Positions 54,339 through 63,301 of a DNA stretch of 64,000 nucleotides are shown in pieces. Positions within the stretch are counted from its first letter, which is position 1. Each line of letters begins with the position of its first letter. A program made the position numbers and the translations under genes. Below the pieces are notes generated by a model. It saw only the letters and a list, made by a program, of their open reading frames with translations. It was not told the DNA's origin and searched no databases. The DNA comes from LMUY01 sp965199105. GTDB lineage: Bacteria > Pseudomonadota > Alphaproteobacteria > Acetobacterales > Acetobacteraceae. The stretch spans positions 4,092,001 to 4,156,000 of the forward strand of contig CBDAQO010000002.1 in the NCBI GenBank assembly GCA_965199105.1. The letters are read 5' to 3'.

Positions 54339-54542
54339 GGGGTGATCCTCCATGCCGCGGCGGGCGACGACGAGCCCCGTGCCCGCGCGCCCTGCCACGT
54401 TCCGGCGCAATGCCGGGTCAATATCTGGGGTGCAAATGCGCTAGAAGGGGCAATTTTGCAAGTCGCAAGGCCATCGGGGCGGCGCACCGCTTCTTACGAT
54501 CGGTTACTCACCCGTTACCGCTGCTGGGTTATACCAGGGTCC

Positions 54543-55937
54543 ATGGATAATCACGCCGCGCAAGCCTTGATCCGCTTCGGCCTGGGCCGCCGAGGGAGTG
54601 AGTTGTTGCCGGCCGACCCGGCGGCCTGGCTGCTGAACCAGTTGGGCGGGCCTGATCCGGGGCCAGCCGGGCCGAGCCTGGCAGACGGCTTCGCCGCGTT
54701 GCGGCAGGACAACCAGGCGCGCCGCGACCGCAAGGCCGACCAGGCGGCGGCCCAGGGTGGCGGCCAAGCTGCGCCCCAGGCTGGCACGCAGGCGGCGCCC
54801 ACCCCAGCCGCAGCGGACGCGAGCCAGCCGGCGGAACGGCCGCATGCCACGCGGGACCTGTTCAAGGGCGAGATCGACGCGCTGGTGGATCAGGCGCTCA
54901 CCACCCAGACGCCGTTTCGCGAGCGGCTGGTGTGGTTCTGGGCCAACCACTTCACCGTCAGCGTGCGCGCCGGGCGGACGGCGGCGGTGATCGGCGATTT
55001 CGTCCGCACCGCCATCCGCCCCAACGTGACCGGGTCGTTCCACGACATGCTGCTGGCGGTGATGCGGCACCCGGCGATGCTGATGTACCTGGACAACGGG
55101 CGGTCGTTCGGCCCCACCAGCGTGGCCGGGCTGCGGCAGAACAAAGGCCTGAACGAGAACCTGGCCCGCGAGTCGCTCGAGCTGCACACGGTGAGCACCG
55201 CGTCCGGCTACAGCCAGGCCGACGTGACCAACTACGCCAAGATCCTCACCGGCTGGTCGGTCTCGCCCGGGCAAGACGGGTCGGCGGCCGGGTTCATGTT
55301 CCGCCCGCAAATGCACGAACCGGGCGAGCAGGCGGTGTTGGGGCAGAGCTTTCCGCCCGACGAGGCGGGCGGGCTGGCGGCGCTGGCGTTCCTCGCCCAG
55401 CACCCCGCCACCTACCGCCATCTGGCCACCAAGCTGGTGCGGCATTTCGTGGCCGACGCGCCGCCCGACGCGGCCGTGCAGGCGGTGGCCGCGGTGTTGC
55501 ACGACACCGGGGGCAATCTGGGCGCGGCCGCCGCGGCGCTGGTGAAGCTGCCGCAAGCCTGGCAGCCGCTGACGAAGCTGCGCACCCCGCAGGACCTCGT
55601 TCTGGCCACGCTGCGCGCCGCCGACCTGCCGGCGGACAAGCGGCCGGATGGCGCGGCCATCATGCGCGGGCTGGGCCAGCCAATGTTCGACGCGCCGTTC
55701 CCGATCGGCTGGCCCGACACCGCGGCGGATTGGGCCGGGCCGGAGGCGATGGTCCGCCGGGTCGACTGGGCCTACGGCTTTGCCGGCCGCGCCGACATGC
55801 TCGACCCGGCGAGTGTGGCCGAAGTGAGCCTCGGCCCGCTGCTGACCGACGACACCGGCCAAGCTATCCGCCGCGCCGGCTCCCGCCGCGACGGGCTTAC
55901 CCTGCTGTTCACCTCACCCGAGTTCCAGAGGCGCTGA
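54543..55937 (+). CDS. DUF1800 family protein
   Basis: Protein of 464 residues, start ATG with weak upstream pairing. DUF1800 features are AAQALIRFGLGRRGSE, RERLVWFWANHFTVS, HDMLLAVMRHPAMLMYLDN, LNENLARESLELHTV, YSQADVTNYAKILTGWSV, and FIPHPxT-like HPATYRHLATKLVRHFVAD. An Ala/Gln/Pro-rich insert lies at residues 68-100. The function of DUF1800 is unknown; it nearly always comes with DUF1501. The next gene is its DUF1501 partner, coupled by TGATG. Confidence 0.87.
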   Translation: MDNHAAQALIRFGLGRRGSELLPADPAAWLLNQLGGPDPGPAGPSLADGFAALRQDNQARRDRKADQAAAQGGGQAAPQAGTQAAPTPAAADASQPAERPHATRDLFKGEIDALVDQALTTQTPFRERLVWFWANHFTVSVRAGRTAAVIGDFVRTAIRPNVTGSFHDMLLAVMRHPAMLMYLDNGRSFGPTSVAGLRQNKGLNENLARESLELHTVSTASGYSQADVTNYAKILTGWSVSPGQDGSAAGFMFRPQMHEPGEQAVLGQSFPPDEAGGLAALAFLAQHPATYRHLATKLVRHFVADAPPDAAVQAVAAVLHDTGGNLGAAAAALVKLPQAWQPLTKLRTPQDLVLATLRAADLPADKRPDGAAIMRGLGQPMFDAPFPIGWPDTAADWAGPEAMVRRVDWAYGFAGRADMLDPASVAEVSLGPLLTDDTGQAIRRAGSRRDGLTLLFTSPEFQRR

Positions 55938-57121
55938 TGCACGCATCCTTCCTCACCCGCCGCTCTGCCCTGCTCGGCCTGGGGGCGGCGTTCTCGCTCG
56001 GCCGGGTGTCGCTGGCGCTGGCCGCCGCCCCCACCAACGCGCGCTTCGTCGTGGTGCTGATGCGCGGCGCGTTGGACGGGATGGCCGCGGTGGTGCCGTA
56101 TGGCGACCCCAACCTGGCCACGCTGCGCGCCCCGCTGATCCCAGCGGCGGTGGGCAGCGAGGGCGGCATGGCGGATTTGGGCGGCTTCTTCGGCCTGCAT
56201 CCGGCAATGCCGCAGATGGCGGCGATGTATCAGGCGGGCGAGCTGCTGCCGGTGCATGCCGCGTCGGGCCACTATCGCAGCCGCAGCCACTTCGAGGCGC
56301 AGGACTACATGGAGAGCGGCGCCGACCAGCGGCTCAACAGCGGCTGGCTGAATCGCGCCGTGCTGGCGATGCCCAAGCCGCCGGGGCCGGAGGCGGCGCT
56401 CTCCGTGGGCGCCACCACCCCCCTGCTGATGCGCGGGCCGGCGAGCGTGGCGGCCTGGGCGCCCCCCGGCTTTGGCACCCCGGACGCCGACCTCTACGCC
56501 CGCATCGCCGCGCTCAATGCCGTCGACCCGGTGGTGGGGCCAGCGCTGGCCGAGGGCTTGCGGGACCGCGGCTTTTCCGCCGCCACGCTGGCCGGGACGC
56601 AGAAGCCGCAAAACGCCTACGCCTTCGCCTCCCTCGCCGAAATGGCCGGCAGGCTGTTGGCCGCGCCGACCGGCCCGCGAGTGGCCGCGCTGGAGATCGG
56701 CGGCTGGGACACCCATGCCGACCAGATGCGCCGGCTGAACCAGCCGTTGGGCCAGTTGGACGCCGGGTTGGCCGCGCTGAAGGCCGCGATGGGCGACACC
56801 TGGAACCAGACCGCCGTGCTGGTGATTACCGAGTTCGGCCGCACCGCCCACATCAACGGCACTGGCGGCACCGACCACGGCACCGGGACGGTCGCCTTCA
56901 TCGCCGGCGGCCGGGTGGCGGGCGGGCGCGTGCTGGCGGATTGGCCCGGCCTGGCCGCGGGCCGCCTGTTCGAGGACCGCGACCTGCAGCCGACGCGCGA
57001 CGTCCGCTCGTTGGCAATGGGCCTGCTGGTGTCCCATCTCGGGCTGCCGCCGGGCGCCATGGCCGCCATCTTCCCGGGCAGCGCGGGCGTTGCGCCGGAG
57101 AGCGGGCTGGTGCGGGTGTAG
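55937..57121 (+). CDS. DUF1501 family protein, Tat-exported
   Basis: Protein of 394 residues. The N-terminus has the twin-arginine motif TRRSALLGLGAAFSLG and an ALAA cleavage region, so export by the Tat system is likely. Family features include RFVVVLMRGALDGMAAVVPYGDP, SHFEAQDYMESG, GGWDTHADQ, ITEFGRTAHINGTGGTDHGTG and a final VRSLAMGLLVSHLG. The GWDTH and GTDHG motifs resemble alkaline-phosphatase/sulphatase-like metal sites. It forms an operon with DUF1800 and may be a partner in export or metal-dependent hydrolysis; this is unproven. Confidence 0.87.
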   Translation: MHASFLTRRSALLGLGAAFSLGRVSLALAAAPTNARFVVVLMRGALDGMAAVVPYGDPNLATLRAPLIPAAVGSEGGMADLGGFFGLHPAMPQMAAMYQAGELLPVHAASGHYRSRSHFEAQDYMESGADQRLNSGWLNRAVLAMPKPPGPEAALSVGATTPLLMRGPASVAAWAPPGFGTPDADLYARIAALNAVDPVVGPALAEGLRDRGFSAATLAGTQKPQNAYAFASLAEMAGRLLAAPTGPRVAALEIGGWDTHADQMRRLNQPLGQLDAGLAALKAAMGDTWNQTAVLVITEFGRTAHINGTGGTDHGTGTVAFIAGGRVAGGRVLADWPGLAAGRLFEDRDLQPTRDVRSLAMGLLVSHLGLPPGAMAAIFPGSAGVAPESGLVRV

Positions 57122-57192
57122 CGTCCGCCGCCAAAGTTCGCCGCCCTTGTGAGGGACGTCAGCGACCACGCTCGAGTCTCGCCGGCGGGTGC

Positions 57193-57936
57193 TCACTGCA
57201 GCGAGAAGCGAATCGGCACCGTGAGCGTGATGGTCTGACCCGGCAGCTCCGGCGGCGGGGCTGGCAGGGGCTCGGCGCGCCGCACCAGCGCCATCGCCTC
57301 CGCGTCCAGCGCTGCGGAGCCGGAACTGCGCGCGAGCCGCACCGCCAGCACCCGCCCGGCGCGGTCCATGCTGAAGGTGACGGCGGCGACGCCCTCCTCG
57401 CCGGCCGCACGGGCTACGTCCGGGTAGTGCTTGGCCCGTTGCAGTAGGCTGACCAGGCGGCCTTGCCATGCCGGCACTGCGTTGGGGTTGGAAGCGGCGG
57501 ACGGCGGAGCGGCGGGCGCGGCCGATTCCGCCGAGCGCGTCGGCTCGGGGGCCGGACGGCGCACTGGGGGAGCGTTGCTGGAGCGCACGGCTTGCGGCGG
57601 CGTCGGCCGGCGCGTGGGATGGGGCAGGTCGCGGGGGCGCTCCACGGGCGCTGGAGACGGAGTTGGCGGTGGCGGCGCGGGTGGCGGCACGGGTGGCGGC
57701 GGGGGCGTGACGGCGGCGCTGGGTGGAGGGTCCGGTGGGCTCGGAGGCGCGGGCGCGGCCTGGGACGTGGCGGCTGGGCTGGCGGCCGGGGCAAGCTGCA
57801 GCTCGATCGGTGGCGATGGCGCGGGCGCTGGGTCCGCCGTGACGCTGGCCATCGCCCACAGGACGGCGCCATGGGCGCCGAGCACGAGGGCAGCGCAGGC
57901 CGCCCATCGCAGGCTCGTGTTCGAACGGGCGCTCAA
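57193..57936 (-). CDS. tonB: TonB energy-transducing protein
   Basis: Protein of 247 residues. One N-terminal anchor (AACAALVLGAHGAVLWAMA) has the Ser/His pattern of TonB; a long Pro-rich periplasmic linker (about 40-145) follows. The C-terminal domain is WQGRLVSLLQRAKHYPDVARAAGEEGVAAVTFSMDRAGRVLAVRLARSSG-like in sequence, ending TLTVPIRFSLQ. It carries proton-motive energy to the receptor gene three genes upstream. Its start overlaps the exbD stop by 4 bases. Last gene of the receptor-exbB-exbD-tonB operon. Confidence 0.9.
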   Translation of the reverse strand: MSARSNTSLRWAACAALVLGAHGAVLWAMASVTADPAPAPSPPIELQLAPAASPAATSQAAPAPPSPPDPPPSAAVTPPPPPVPPPAPPPPTPSPAPVERPRDLPHPTRRPTPPQAVRSSNAPPVRRPAPEPTRSAESAAPAAPPSAASNPNAVPAWQGRLVSLLQRAKHYPDVARAAGEEGVAAVTFSMDRAGRVLAVRLARSSGSAALDAEAMALVRRAEPLPAPPPELPGQTITLTVPIRFSLQ

Positions 57937-58355
57937 GGGCTGCGGCGGGCGTCCAGTCCAACCAGCGCGACCTTGGTGAACCCCGCATCCCGCAGCCGGT
58001 TGAGCACGTCCATCAGGTCGCCATAGCCGACATCCTTGTCTGCGCGCACGAACACCGGGCCATCCGCCGCCGCGCCCGCCGCCTGCTGCAGCGCCGCCGC
58101 CAAGCCGTCCGCCGTCACGCTGGCGGCGCCCACCGCCAGGCTTCGGTCCGCCCTAATTGTCACAAACACCGGCTTGTCCGGTCGGGGCTGCGGCTGCGCG
58201 GTGGAGGATGGCAGGTTGACCGCGACGTCCACCGTGGCGAGCGGCGCCGCCACCATGAAGATGATGAGCAGCACGAGCATGACATCGATGAACGGGGTGA
58301 CGTTGATCTCGTGCGCCTCCGCCATGTCGTCGTCATCCTGGCCGAGCTGGATCAT
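57933..58355 (-). CDS. exbD: ExbD biopolymer transport protein
   Basis: Protein of 140 residues. The N-terminal helix INVTPFIDVMLVLLIIFMV contains the essential aspartate; the periplasmic domain has VFVRADKDVGYGDLMDVLNRLRDAGFTKVALV. It forms the TonB motor with ExbB. Start and stop overlap exbB and tonB by 4 bases each. Confidence 0.92.
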   Translation of the reverse strand: MIQLGQDDDDMAEAHEINVTPFIDVMLVLLIIFMVAAPLATVDVAVNLPSSTAQPQPRPDKPVFVTIRADRSLAVGAASVTADGLAAALQQAAGAAADGPVFVRADKDVGYGDLMDVLNRLRDAGFTKVALVGLDARRSP

Positions 58356-59125
58356 CGTGCCACGTGGCCGAACTCAGAGCGGTCGAGATCGCGGGACAGC
58401 AGGCGCATGACCTCCGCCACCGCGTCCGCCAGCACGGCGCGGTGCGCGGTCACGCCGCGGGCGAACAGGTTGTAGATCACCACCGCCGGGATCGCCGCCA
58501 CCAAGCCGACCGCGGTGGCGAGCAGGGCCTCCGCGATGCCGGGTGCAACGACCGCGAGGTTGGTGGTTTGCGCGTGGGAGATGCCGATGAAGCTGCGCAT
58601 GATGCCCCACACGGTGCCGAACAGGCCGACGAACGGGCTGACCGAGCCGATCGTCGCCAGCAGCCCGGTGCCGGCCGACATGCGGCGACCCGCCGCGTTC
58701 AGCTCCCGCTCGAGCCGCCAGGCGGCACGCTGTTCGATGCCGCCATGGCGCGCAAGGCCGGCGGAGGCGTGCTGTTCATGCGCCGCCACCTGCAGCATAG
58801 CACCGCATTCGGAGCCGCCCGGAATGGCGCCGGCCGCGCCGACCAGGTCGATAGCCCGACGCAGCGTGGCGCGGCCGGTCCTGGCGGCGCGGCCGGCCCG
58901 GAGCAGTTGCAAGCCTTTCGCCAGGCCGATGGTCCAGGTCAGCACCGACGCCAGCAGCAGCAGGCCCAGCACGCCCTGCACCACCGGGTCGGCATGGGCC
59001 ACCATGCCCCAAGGCGACAGGTCCTGCGGCAGAGCGGTGGTGGGCGGTGCGGCTTGCGCCATGCTGGTGGCCGGCAGCAAGGCCAGGGCTGCCGGTGCGC
59101 TCCGGCGGATGAAATATTGTATCAC
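58352..59125 (-). CDS. exbB: ExbB biopolymer transport protein
   Basis: MotA/TolQ/ExbB-type protein of 257 residues with an N-terminal signal-like segment (ALALLPATSMAQA) as in periplasmic-extended ExbB. Three membrane segments follow, with LLATIGSVSPFVGLFGTVWGIMRSFIGI and IAEALLATAVGLVAAIPAVVIYN, the pore-lining motif. It starts 9 bases after the receptor gene stop, so the four genes form one operon. Confidence 0.92.
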   Translation of the reverse strand: MIQYFIRRSAPAALALLPATSMAQAAPPTTALPQDLSPWGMVAHADPVVQGVLGLLLLASVLTWTIGLAKGLQLLRAGRAARTGRATLRRAIDLVGAAGAIPGGSECGAMLQVAAHEQHASAGLARHGGIEQRAAWRLERELNAAGRRMSAGTGLLATIGSVSPFVGLFGTVWGIMRSFIGISHAQTTNLAVVAPGIAEALLATAVGLVAAIPAVVIYNLFARGVTAHRAVLADAVAEVMRLLSRDLDRSEFGHVAR

Positions 59126-59134
59126 GGCGGGGTT

Positions 59135-61417
59135 CTAGAACTTTTGCGAGATGCCCGCCAGTACGGTTCGGCGCAACCCGAACTGCGGCGCGCCCACGCC
59201 GACCCCGGTGCCGTTGCGGATTTCGTATTTCTGGTCCAGCAGGTTCAGCACGTCGAGCCGCAACTGGGTCTGCCCGATATAGCCGGTCTTGATGGTCTGC
59301 ACCGCCGACAGGTTGAACGTGTAGTAGCCCGGCAGCGCCTTACCGTTCGGGATGTCCTGCACCGCAGTCTGGTAGTCGGCGCGCAAGCCGCTGCCAAAGA
59401 TGAAGTCGGCCGAAAGCCGGGTCGGGTGATTGGTGCCGCCATAGAGCGTGTAGGCCGCACCGCTGGATGCGGTGTATTTCTGGTCGTGGTCGAGGTGGAT
59501 CCAGTGTTGGCTGATGTATTGCAGGTCGGCGGCGCTGAAGTTGAACTGGGCGGTATCGATGTCTTTGCCAATGGCGCGTGAGTTGGCGAAGTTGCCGTAG
59601 ACCGACACCGGGCCGCGGTCATACGAGGTGCTGAGCTCCACGCCACTATCCTGGCCCTTGCGATAGTTGAACGCGGTGAGGATGATGGGCGCGCCGAACT
59701 GGCCCTCGTCGATCAAGTTTCGCGCCGCCTTGTAGTACGCGTCCACGCCCACGCGCCAACCTGGCAGCAGCACCTGGTCGGCGCCGACGTCGAAGTAGTT
59801 GTCCCGTTCCGATTTCACGACGTCGTCCTGCGTCACCGCGGGGGCGGCCGACGTGCCGGCGAACTGGGCGATGCTGTTGCCGGAGACCAACTCGAACGGC
59901 GGTGGCGTGAAGTAGCGCGAATAGCCGGCATGCAGCGTGGTGCCTTCGAGCGGCTTGTAGACGGTGTTGATGCGCGGGCTGACCTGGTTCTCGTTGGTAT
60001 ATTCGTTCACCTGGTCGAAGCGCAGGCCGTAGTTGATGGTGAGCTTAGGTGTGACCTGATACTCGTCCTGCACGTAGACGCCGAACAGGTCCCCGGTTTT
60101 GGCGCTTCCGTTATAGATGTTGAACGGCTGGTCGGACAGCGCGGCGCTGGCCCCGGTCTGCAGCGTTGAGGCCAAGCCCGACCCATTAGTGCTCACGCCG
60201 GAACTGCCCAACGCCGGCAGCACGCTCGACACCGTGTTGGAGCCGTTGCGCTCGGCGGTCACTTGAAAGCCGGCGCGGATGGTGTGCTGCGGGTCGACCT
60301 TCCAACTCGCGTCGGTCTGCTCGCCGCTAGAGAACACCGAGCGCGCGGCGGTTTGCGAGACGCCGTCGAACAGCAAATCCCCGATCGGGTCGGGCGTGTA
60401 GTAGAGGCTGCTGTAGCGCGTGAACACGGACGTCTGCAGGTCGATGGCGCCGATCTGCTTCTGCAACGACAGAATGGCGAAGTCGGTGATCTCGCGCTGG
60501 TGCTCGGTGAGGTTGGCGCTGCTGAAATTGGTGATGCCATTATCCGACAGCCCCAGCGAGGGGGTTTGATTGGGGTTATTGGGGATTTCGAAGAACTCGT
60601 TGGAGAAGCCCGTCAACAGGCTGACGCGGGTGTTGGCGTCGATCAGGCCGGAGACATGCGCCAGGCCATGCGCCTGGTTCGAGAGGTCGTGGATCGGGCT
60701 GAAACCGTCGGTCGGGTTTTCGATGCCGACGCGGTTGTGCAAGAAGTCCCCAGTGTAGAAGTAGTCGATCGCGCCGGAGGAGCCGCCATAGGAGATGCTC
60801 GGCTGGAAATAGTCCCGCGCGCCGCCGTAGATGGAGATTTCGCCGCCCGGATCGGTGCGGCCCGACTTGGTGGTGATGTCGACCACGCCCGCCGTGTCGA
60901 ACCCGTATTGCGCCGGCAGCGAGCCGGTAATGAGCGACAGCGAATGGGCGAACCGCGTCTCGAGCGCCTGGCCGAACACAGCGAGGCCCTCTGGCAGTTG
61001 CACGCCGTCGAGCCGGAACTGCACTTCGTTGTGGTCGCCGCGCACGTGGATTTGGCCATACGAATCCTGCGCGACGCCGGGAGCCTGCAGCAGCGTGTCA
61101 TTCAGCGGCGAGTTGTCCCCCTGCGGAAGCGTCTCGATGGCTTGGCGGCTGAAATCGTAGCGCGTGGCGCCAAGGTTGGGCTCCAACTGGCTACGTGCCT
61201 GGTCCAGCCGCTTGCTGATCACGTCCACGTCCGGCAGCGTGAGCACAGAGCCGCTGCCGTCTGCGCCGGTCCCAAGGTCGACACGCGGGCCAGCGGCTGC
61301 GGGCGCTGTGGCGGTGTCCTGCGGAGTGGCAATGAGCGCCGGGTCGGCGGCGAGCACCGAGGTGACGGACAGGGCGCCCAGGGCGCTGGTCAGCAGCAGG
61401 ATACGGCGCAGTCTCAT
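59135..61417 (-). CDS. TonB-dependent outer-membrane receptor, probable metal receptor
   Basis: Protein of 760 residues with a signal peptide ending in VTSVLA. The TonB box region is LPDVDVISKRLDQ. The plug shows GQIHVRGDHNEVQFRLDGVQLPEG and GFDTAGVVDITTKSG. The beta-barrel ends in FGLRRTVLAGISQKF with terminal phenylalanine. It is first in an operon with exbB, exbD and tonB and divergent from a Zn/Mn-type ABC importer, so a metal ion or metallophore is the likely cargo, as for ZnuD. No extended His-rich loop is seen, so zinc is not proved. Confidence 0.87.
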   Translation of the reverse strand: MRLRRILLLTSALGALSVTSVLAADPALIATPQDTATAPAAAGPRVDLGTGADGSGSVLTLPDVDVISKRLDQARSQLEPNLGATRYDFSRQAIETLPQGDNSPLNDTLLQAPGVAQDSYGQIHVRGDHNEVQFRLDGVQLPEGLAVFGQALETRFAHSLSLITGSLPAQYGFDTAGVVDITTKSGRTDPGGEISIYGGARDYFQPSISYGGSSGAIDYFYTGDFLHNRVGIENPTDGFSPIHDLSNQAHGLAHVSGLIDANTRVSLLTGFSNEFFEIPNNPNQTPSLGLSDNGITNFSSANLTEHQREITDFAILSLQKQIGAIDLQTSVFTRYSSLYYTPDPIGDLLFDGVSQTAARSVFSSGEQTDASWKVDPQHTIRAGFQVTAERNGSNTVSSVLPALGSSGVSTNGSGLASTLQTGASAALSDQPFNIYNGSAKTGDLFGVYVQDEYQVTPKLTINYGLRFDQVNEYTNENQVSPRINTVYKPLEGTTLHAGYSRYFTPPPFELVSGNSIAQFAGTSAAPAVTQDDVVKSERDNYFDVGADQVLLPGWRVGVDAYYKAARNLIDEGQFGAPIILTAFNYRKGQDSGVELSTSYDRGPVSVYGNFANSRAIGKDIDTAQFNFSAADLQYISQHWIHLDHDQKYTASSGAAYTLYGGTNHPTRLSADFIFGSGLRADYQTAVQDIPNGKALPGYYTFNLSAVQTIKTGYIGQTQLRLDVLNLLDQKYEIRNGTGVGVGAPQFGLRRTVLAGISQKF

Positions 61418-61625
61418 TCAATCGGTCCCCACAGGCGGGTGCGTCATCACACCGGCAAGGACGATACAACGTGTCACTAGGAGCGCAACCATGTATCAAT
61501 CTGGCGACGGCCTTGCCGATACACTGTTGCAGATATACCGCGCCCCCGCCCAGCCTGCCTTGTCATGGCGGCTGATACCTCATAGCAGAAGCGCCTTGGT
61601 TCACCCGCAAGGGCCGGAGGGTGTC
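61418..61625. promoter_or_regulatory. Divergent promoter region of the metal-uptake genes
   Basis: This 208-base gap must hold promoters for both operons. It contains GATAC four times: 61463-61467, inverted at 61493-61497, and at 61519-61523 and 61574-61578. GATACAACGTGTC (61463-61475) is an imperfect palindrome. None matches the Zur, Mur or Fur consensus that I know, so the regulator is open. Confidence 0.4.
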
Positions 61626-62501
61626 ATGTCAAAGCTTGCCATCGTCATCGCGCTGGGCGGAGCGCTGCTCGCCGGCACAGCCTTCGCGCGTGCCCAGCCC
61701 ACCCCTGCGATCCAGGTCGTGGCGGCCGAAAACTTCTATGGCGACATCGCCAAGCAGATCGGCGGCAGCGACGTGGCCGTCACCAGCATCCTGACCAACC
61801 CCGACCAGGATCCGCATTTGTTCGAGGCCAGCGCGTCCGTGGCGCGGCACCTGTCGGCGGCCCGGCTGGTGATCTACAACGGGATCGACTACGACCCCTG
61901 GGTGGCCAAGCTGCTCGGCGCAGCCAAGGCGGCCGGCCGTGCCACGATCGTCGTGGCCGACCTGGTCGGCAAGCATCCCGGCGACAACCCGCACATCTGG
62001 TACGACCCGGCGACCATGCTGGCGTTGGCAAAGGCCCTGTCCGCCGCGCTCGCCGACGCCGACCCGGCGCATGCCGCGGACTACCAGGGCAACGAGGCCA
62101 AGTTCGAGCAATCCATGCAGCCGGTCCAGGCCAAAATCAGCACGCTCCGCGCCCGGCTGCAGGGCACGCCGGCCACCGCCACCGAGCCGGTGTTCGGCTC
62201 CATGTTCGCAGCCTTGGGCATGACCGTGCGCAACGCCGCGTTCCAGCTCGCGGTGATGAACAACACCGAACCGTCGGCGTCCGACGTGGCGAGATTCGAG
62301 AACGATCTCAAGACCCACCAGGTGAAGCTGCTGGTCTACAACAGCCAGGCCAGCGACCCGGTCGCCGTGCGCATGGAAAGGCTGGCGCTGGCCGCGCAAA
62401 TCCCCGTGGTGGGCGCGACCGAAACCGAGCCGCCCGGGCGGACCTATCAGGCCTGGATGCTGGGCGAGCTGGACGCCGTGGACCACGCCCTGCCGCCATG
62501 A
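61626..62501 (+). CDS. Metal-binding periplasmic protein of an ABC importer (ZnuA/MntC-like)
   Basis: Protein of 291 residues with a signal peptide (ALLAGTAFARA). Cluster A-I fold: VVAAENFYGDIAKQIGG, DPHLFE (metal ligand H64), NPHIWYDP (H123). The third ligand position reads EPVFGSMFAALG, Glu in place of the histidine of zinc-type ZnuA; such Glu is found in Mn-type PsaA. The closing region is VVGATETEPPGRTYQAWM. No His-rich loop. Metal preference is therefore open. Starts after GGAGGGTGTC and overlaps the ATPase gene by ATGA. Confidence 0.85.
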   Translation: MSKLAIVIALGGALLAGTAFARAQPTPAIQVVAAENFYGDIAKQIGGSDVAVTSILTNPDQDPHLFEASASVARHLSAARLVIYNGIDYDPWVAKLLGAAKAAGRATIVVADLVGKHPGDNPHIWYDPATMLALAKALSAALADADPAHAADYQGNEAKFEQSMQPVQAKISTLRARLQGTPATATEPVFGSMFAALGMTVRNAAFQLAVMNNTEPSASDVARFENDLKTHQVKLLVYNSQASDPVAVRMERLALAAQIPVVGATETEPPGRTYQAWMLGELDAVDHALPP

Positions 62502-63301
62502 GCGCGCTCGAGTTCCAGCACGTCGACCTGGCGCTGGGCGGCCGCATGGTGCTGGCCGGCGTGAGCCTGCGGTTCGCGCCGGGTGAGTTCGTGGGCGTGC
62601 TGGGGCCGAACGGCGCGGGCAAGACCACGCTGTTGCGCGCCGTGCTGGGGCTGGTCCGCCCCGCGTCCGGCGTGATCACCGTGCTGGGGCGCAAGGCGGC
62701 GCGCGGCAACCCGGCGGTCGGCTACATGCCGCAAACCCGCAGCGCCGCCGGCATCGCCGGGTTGAGCGGATGGGAGTTCGTGGCCGGCGTGGTGCAGGGC
62801 CATCGGCTCGGCCTGCCCTGGCGCGGCCGAGCGGCACGGGCCGAGGTGGACCGCGTGCTCGACCTGGTCGGCGCCCGCGACTTGGCCCGGCGGCCACTGG
62901 CCGAAACCTCCGGCGGCGAACGCCAGCGCCTGCTGTTCGCCCAGGCCCTGGTCGGCCGCCCGCAATTGCTGCTGCTGGATGAACCGCTGATCAGCCTCGA
63001 CCCACGCCACCAGGGCGCGATGGTCGCACTCGCCAAACGCCTGCAAGTCGAGCTCGGGCTGACCGTGCTGTTCAGCGCGCACGAGCTCAACCCCCTGCTC
63101 GGCGCGATCGACCGCGTGCTCTACCTGGGCGGCGGCCAGGCGGCGCTCGGCGCTGTGGACGAGGTCATCACCGGGCCGGTCCTGTCCCGCCTCTACGGGT
63201 CAGAGATTGACGTGGTGCGGGTTGGCAGACGCATCTTCGTCATGGCCGGCCAAACCGAGGCGGAAGGCGGCCCGCATGGAAAGCATCTCGGCCATGCTTG
63301 A
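62498..63301 (+). CDS. ABC importer ATPase, Zn/Mn type
   Basis: Protein of 267 residues. Walker A GPNGAGKTT, Q-loop GYMPQTRS, signature TSGGERQRLLFAQAL, Walker B LLLLDEPLISLD, switch histidine SAHELNPLLGAIDRVLYL. It matches the ZnuC/MntB-type ATPase. It is translated together with the binding protein (ATGA overlap) and its end overlaps the start of the permease gene by about 26 bases. Confidence 0.9.
   Translation: MSALEFQHVDLALGGRMVLAGVSLRFAPGEFVGVLGPNGAGKTTLLRAVLGLVRPASGVITVLGRKAARGNPAVGYMPQTRSAAGIAGLSGWEFVAGVVQGHRLGLPWRGRAARAEVDRVLDLVGARDLARRPLAETSGGERQRLLFAQALVGRPQLLLLDEPLISLDPRHQGAMVALAKRLQVELGLTVLFSAHELNPLLGAIDRVLYLGGGQAALGAVDEVITGPVLSRLYGSEIDVVRVGRRIFVMAGQTEAEGGPHGKHLGHA

Noticed and set aside
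61463..61523. A possible Zur box in the divergent promoter of the metal-uptake genes.
   Set aside because: The GATAC motifs do not fit the AT-rich palindromes known for alphaproteobacterial Zur. I kept it only as an unexplained motif.
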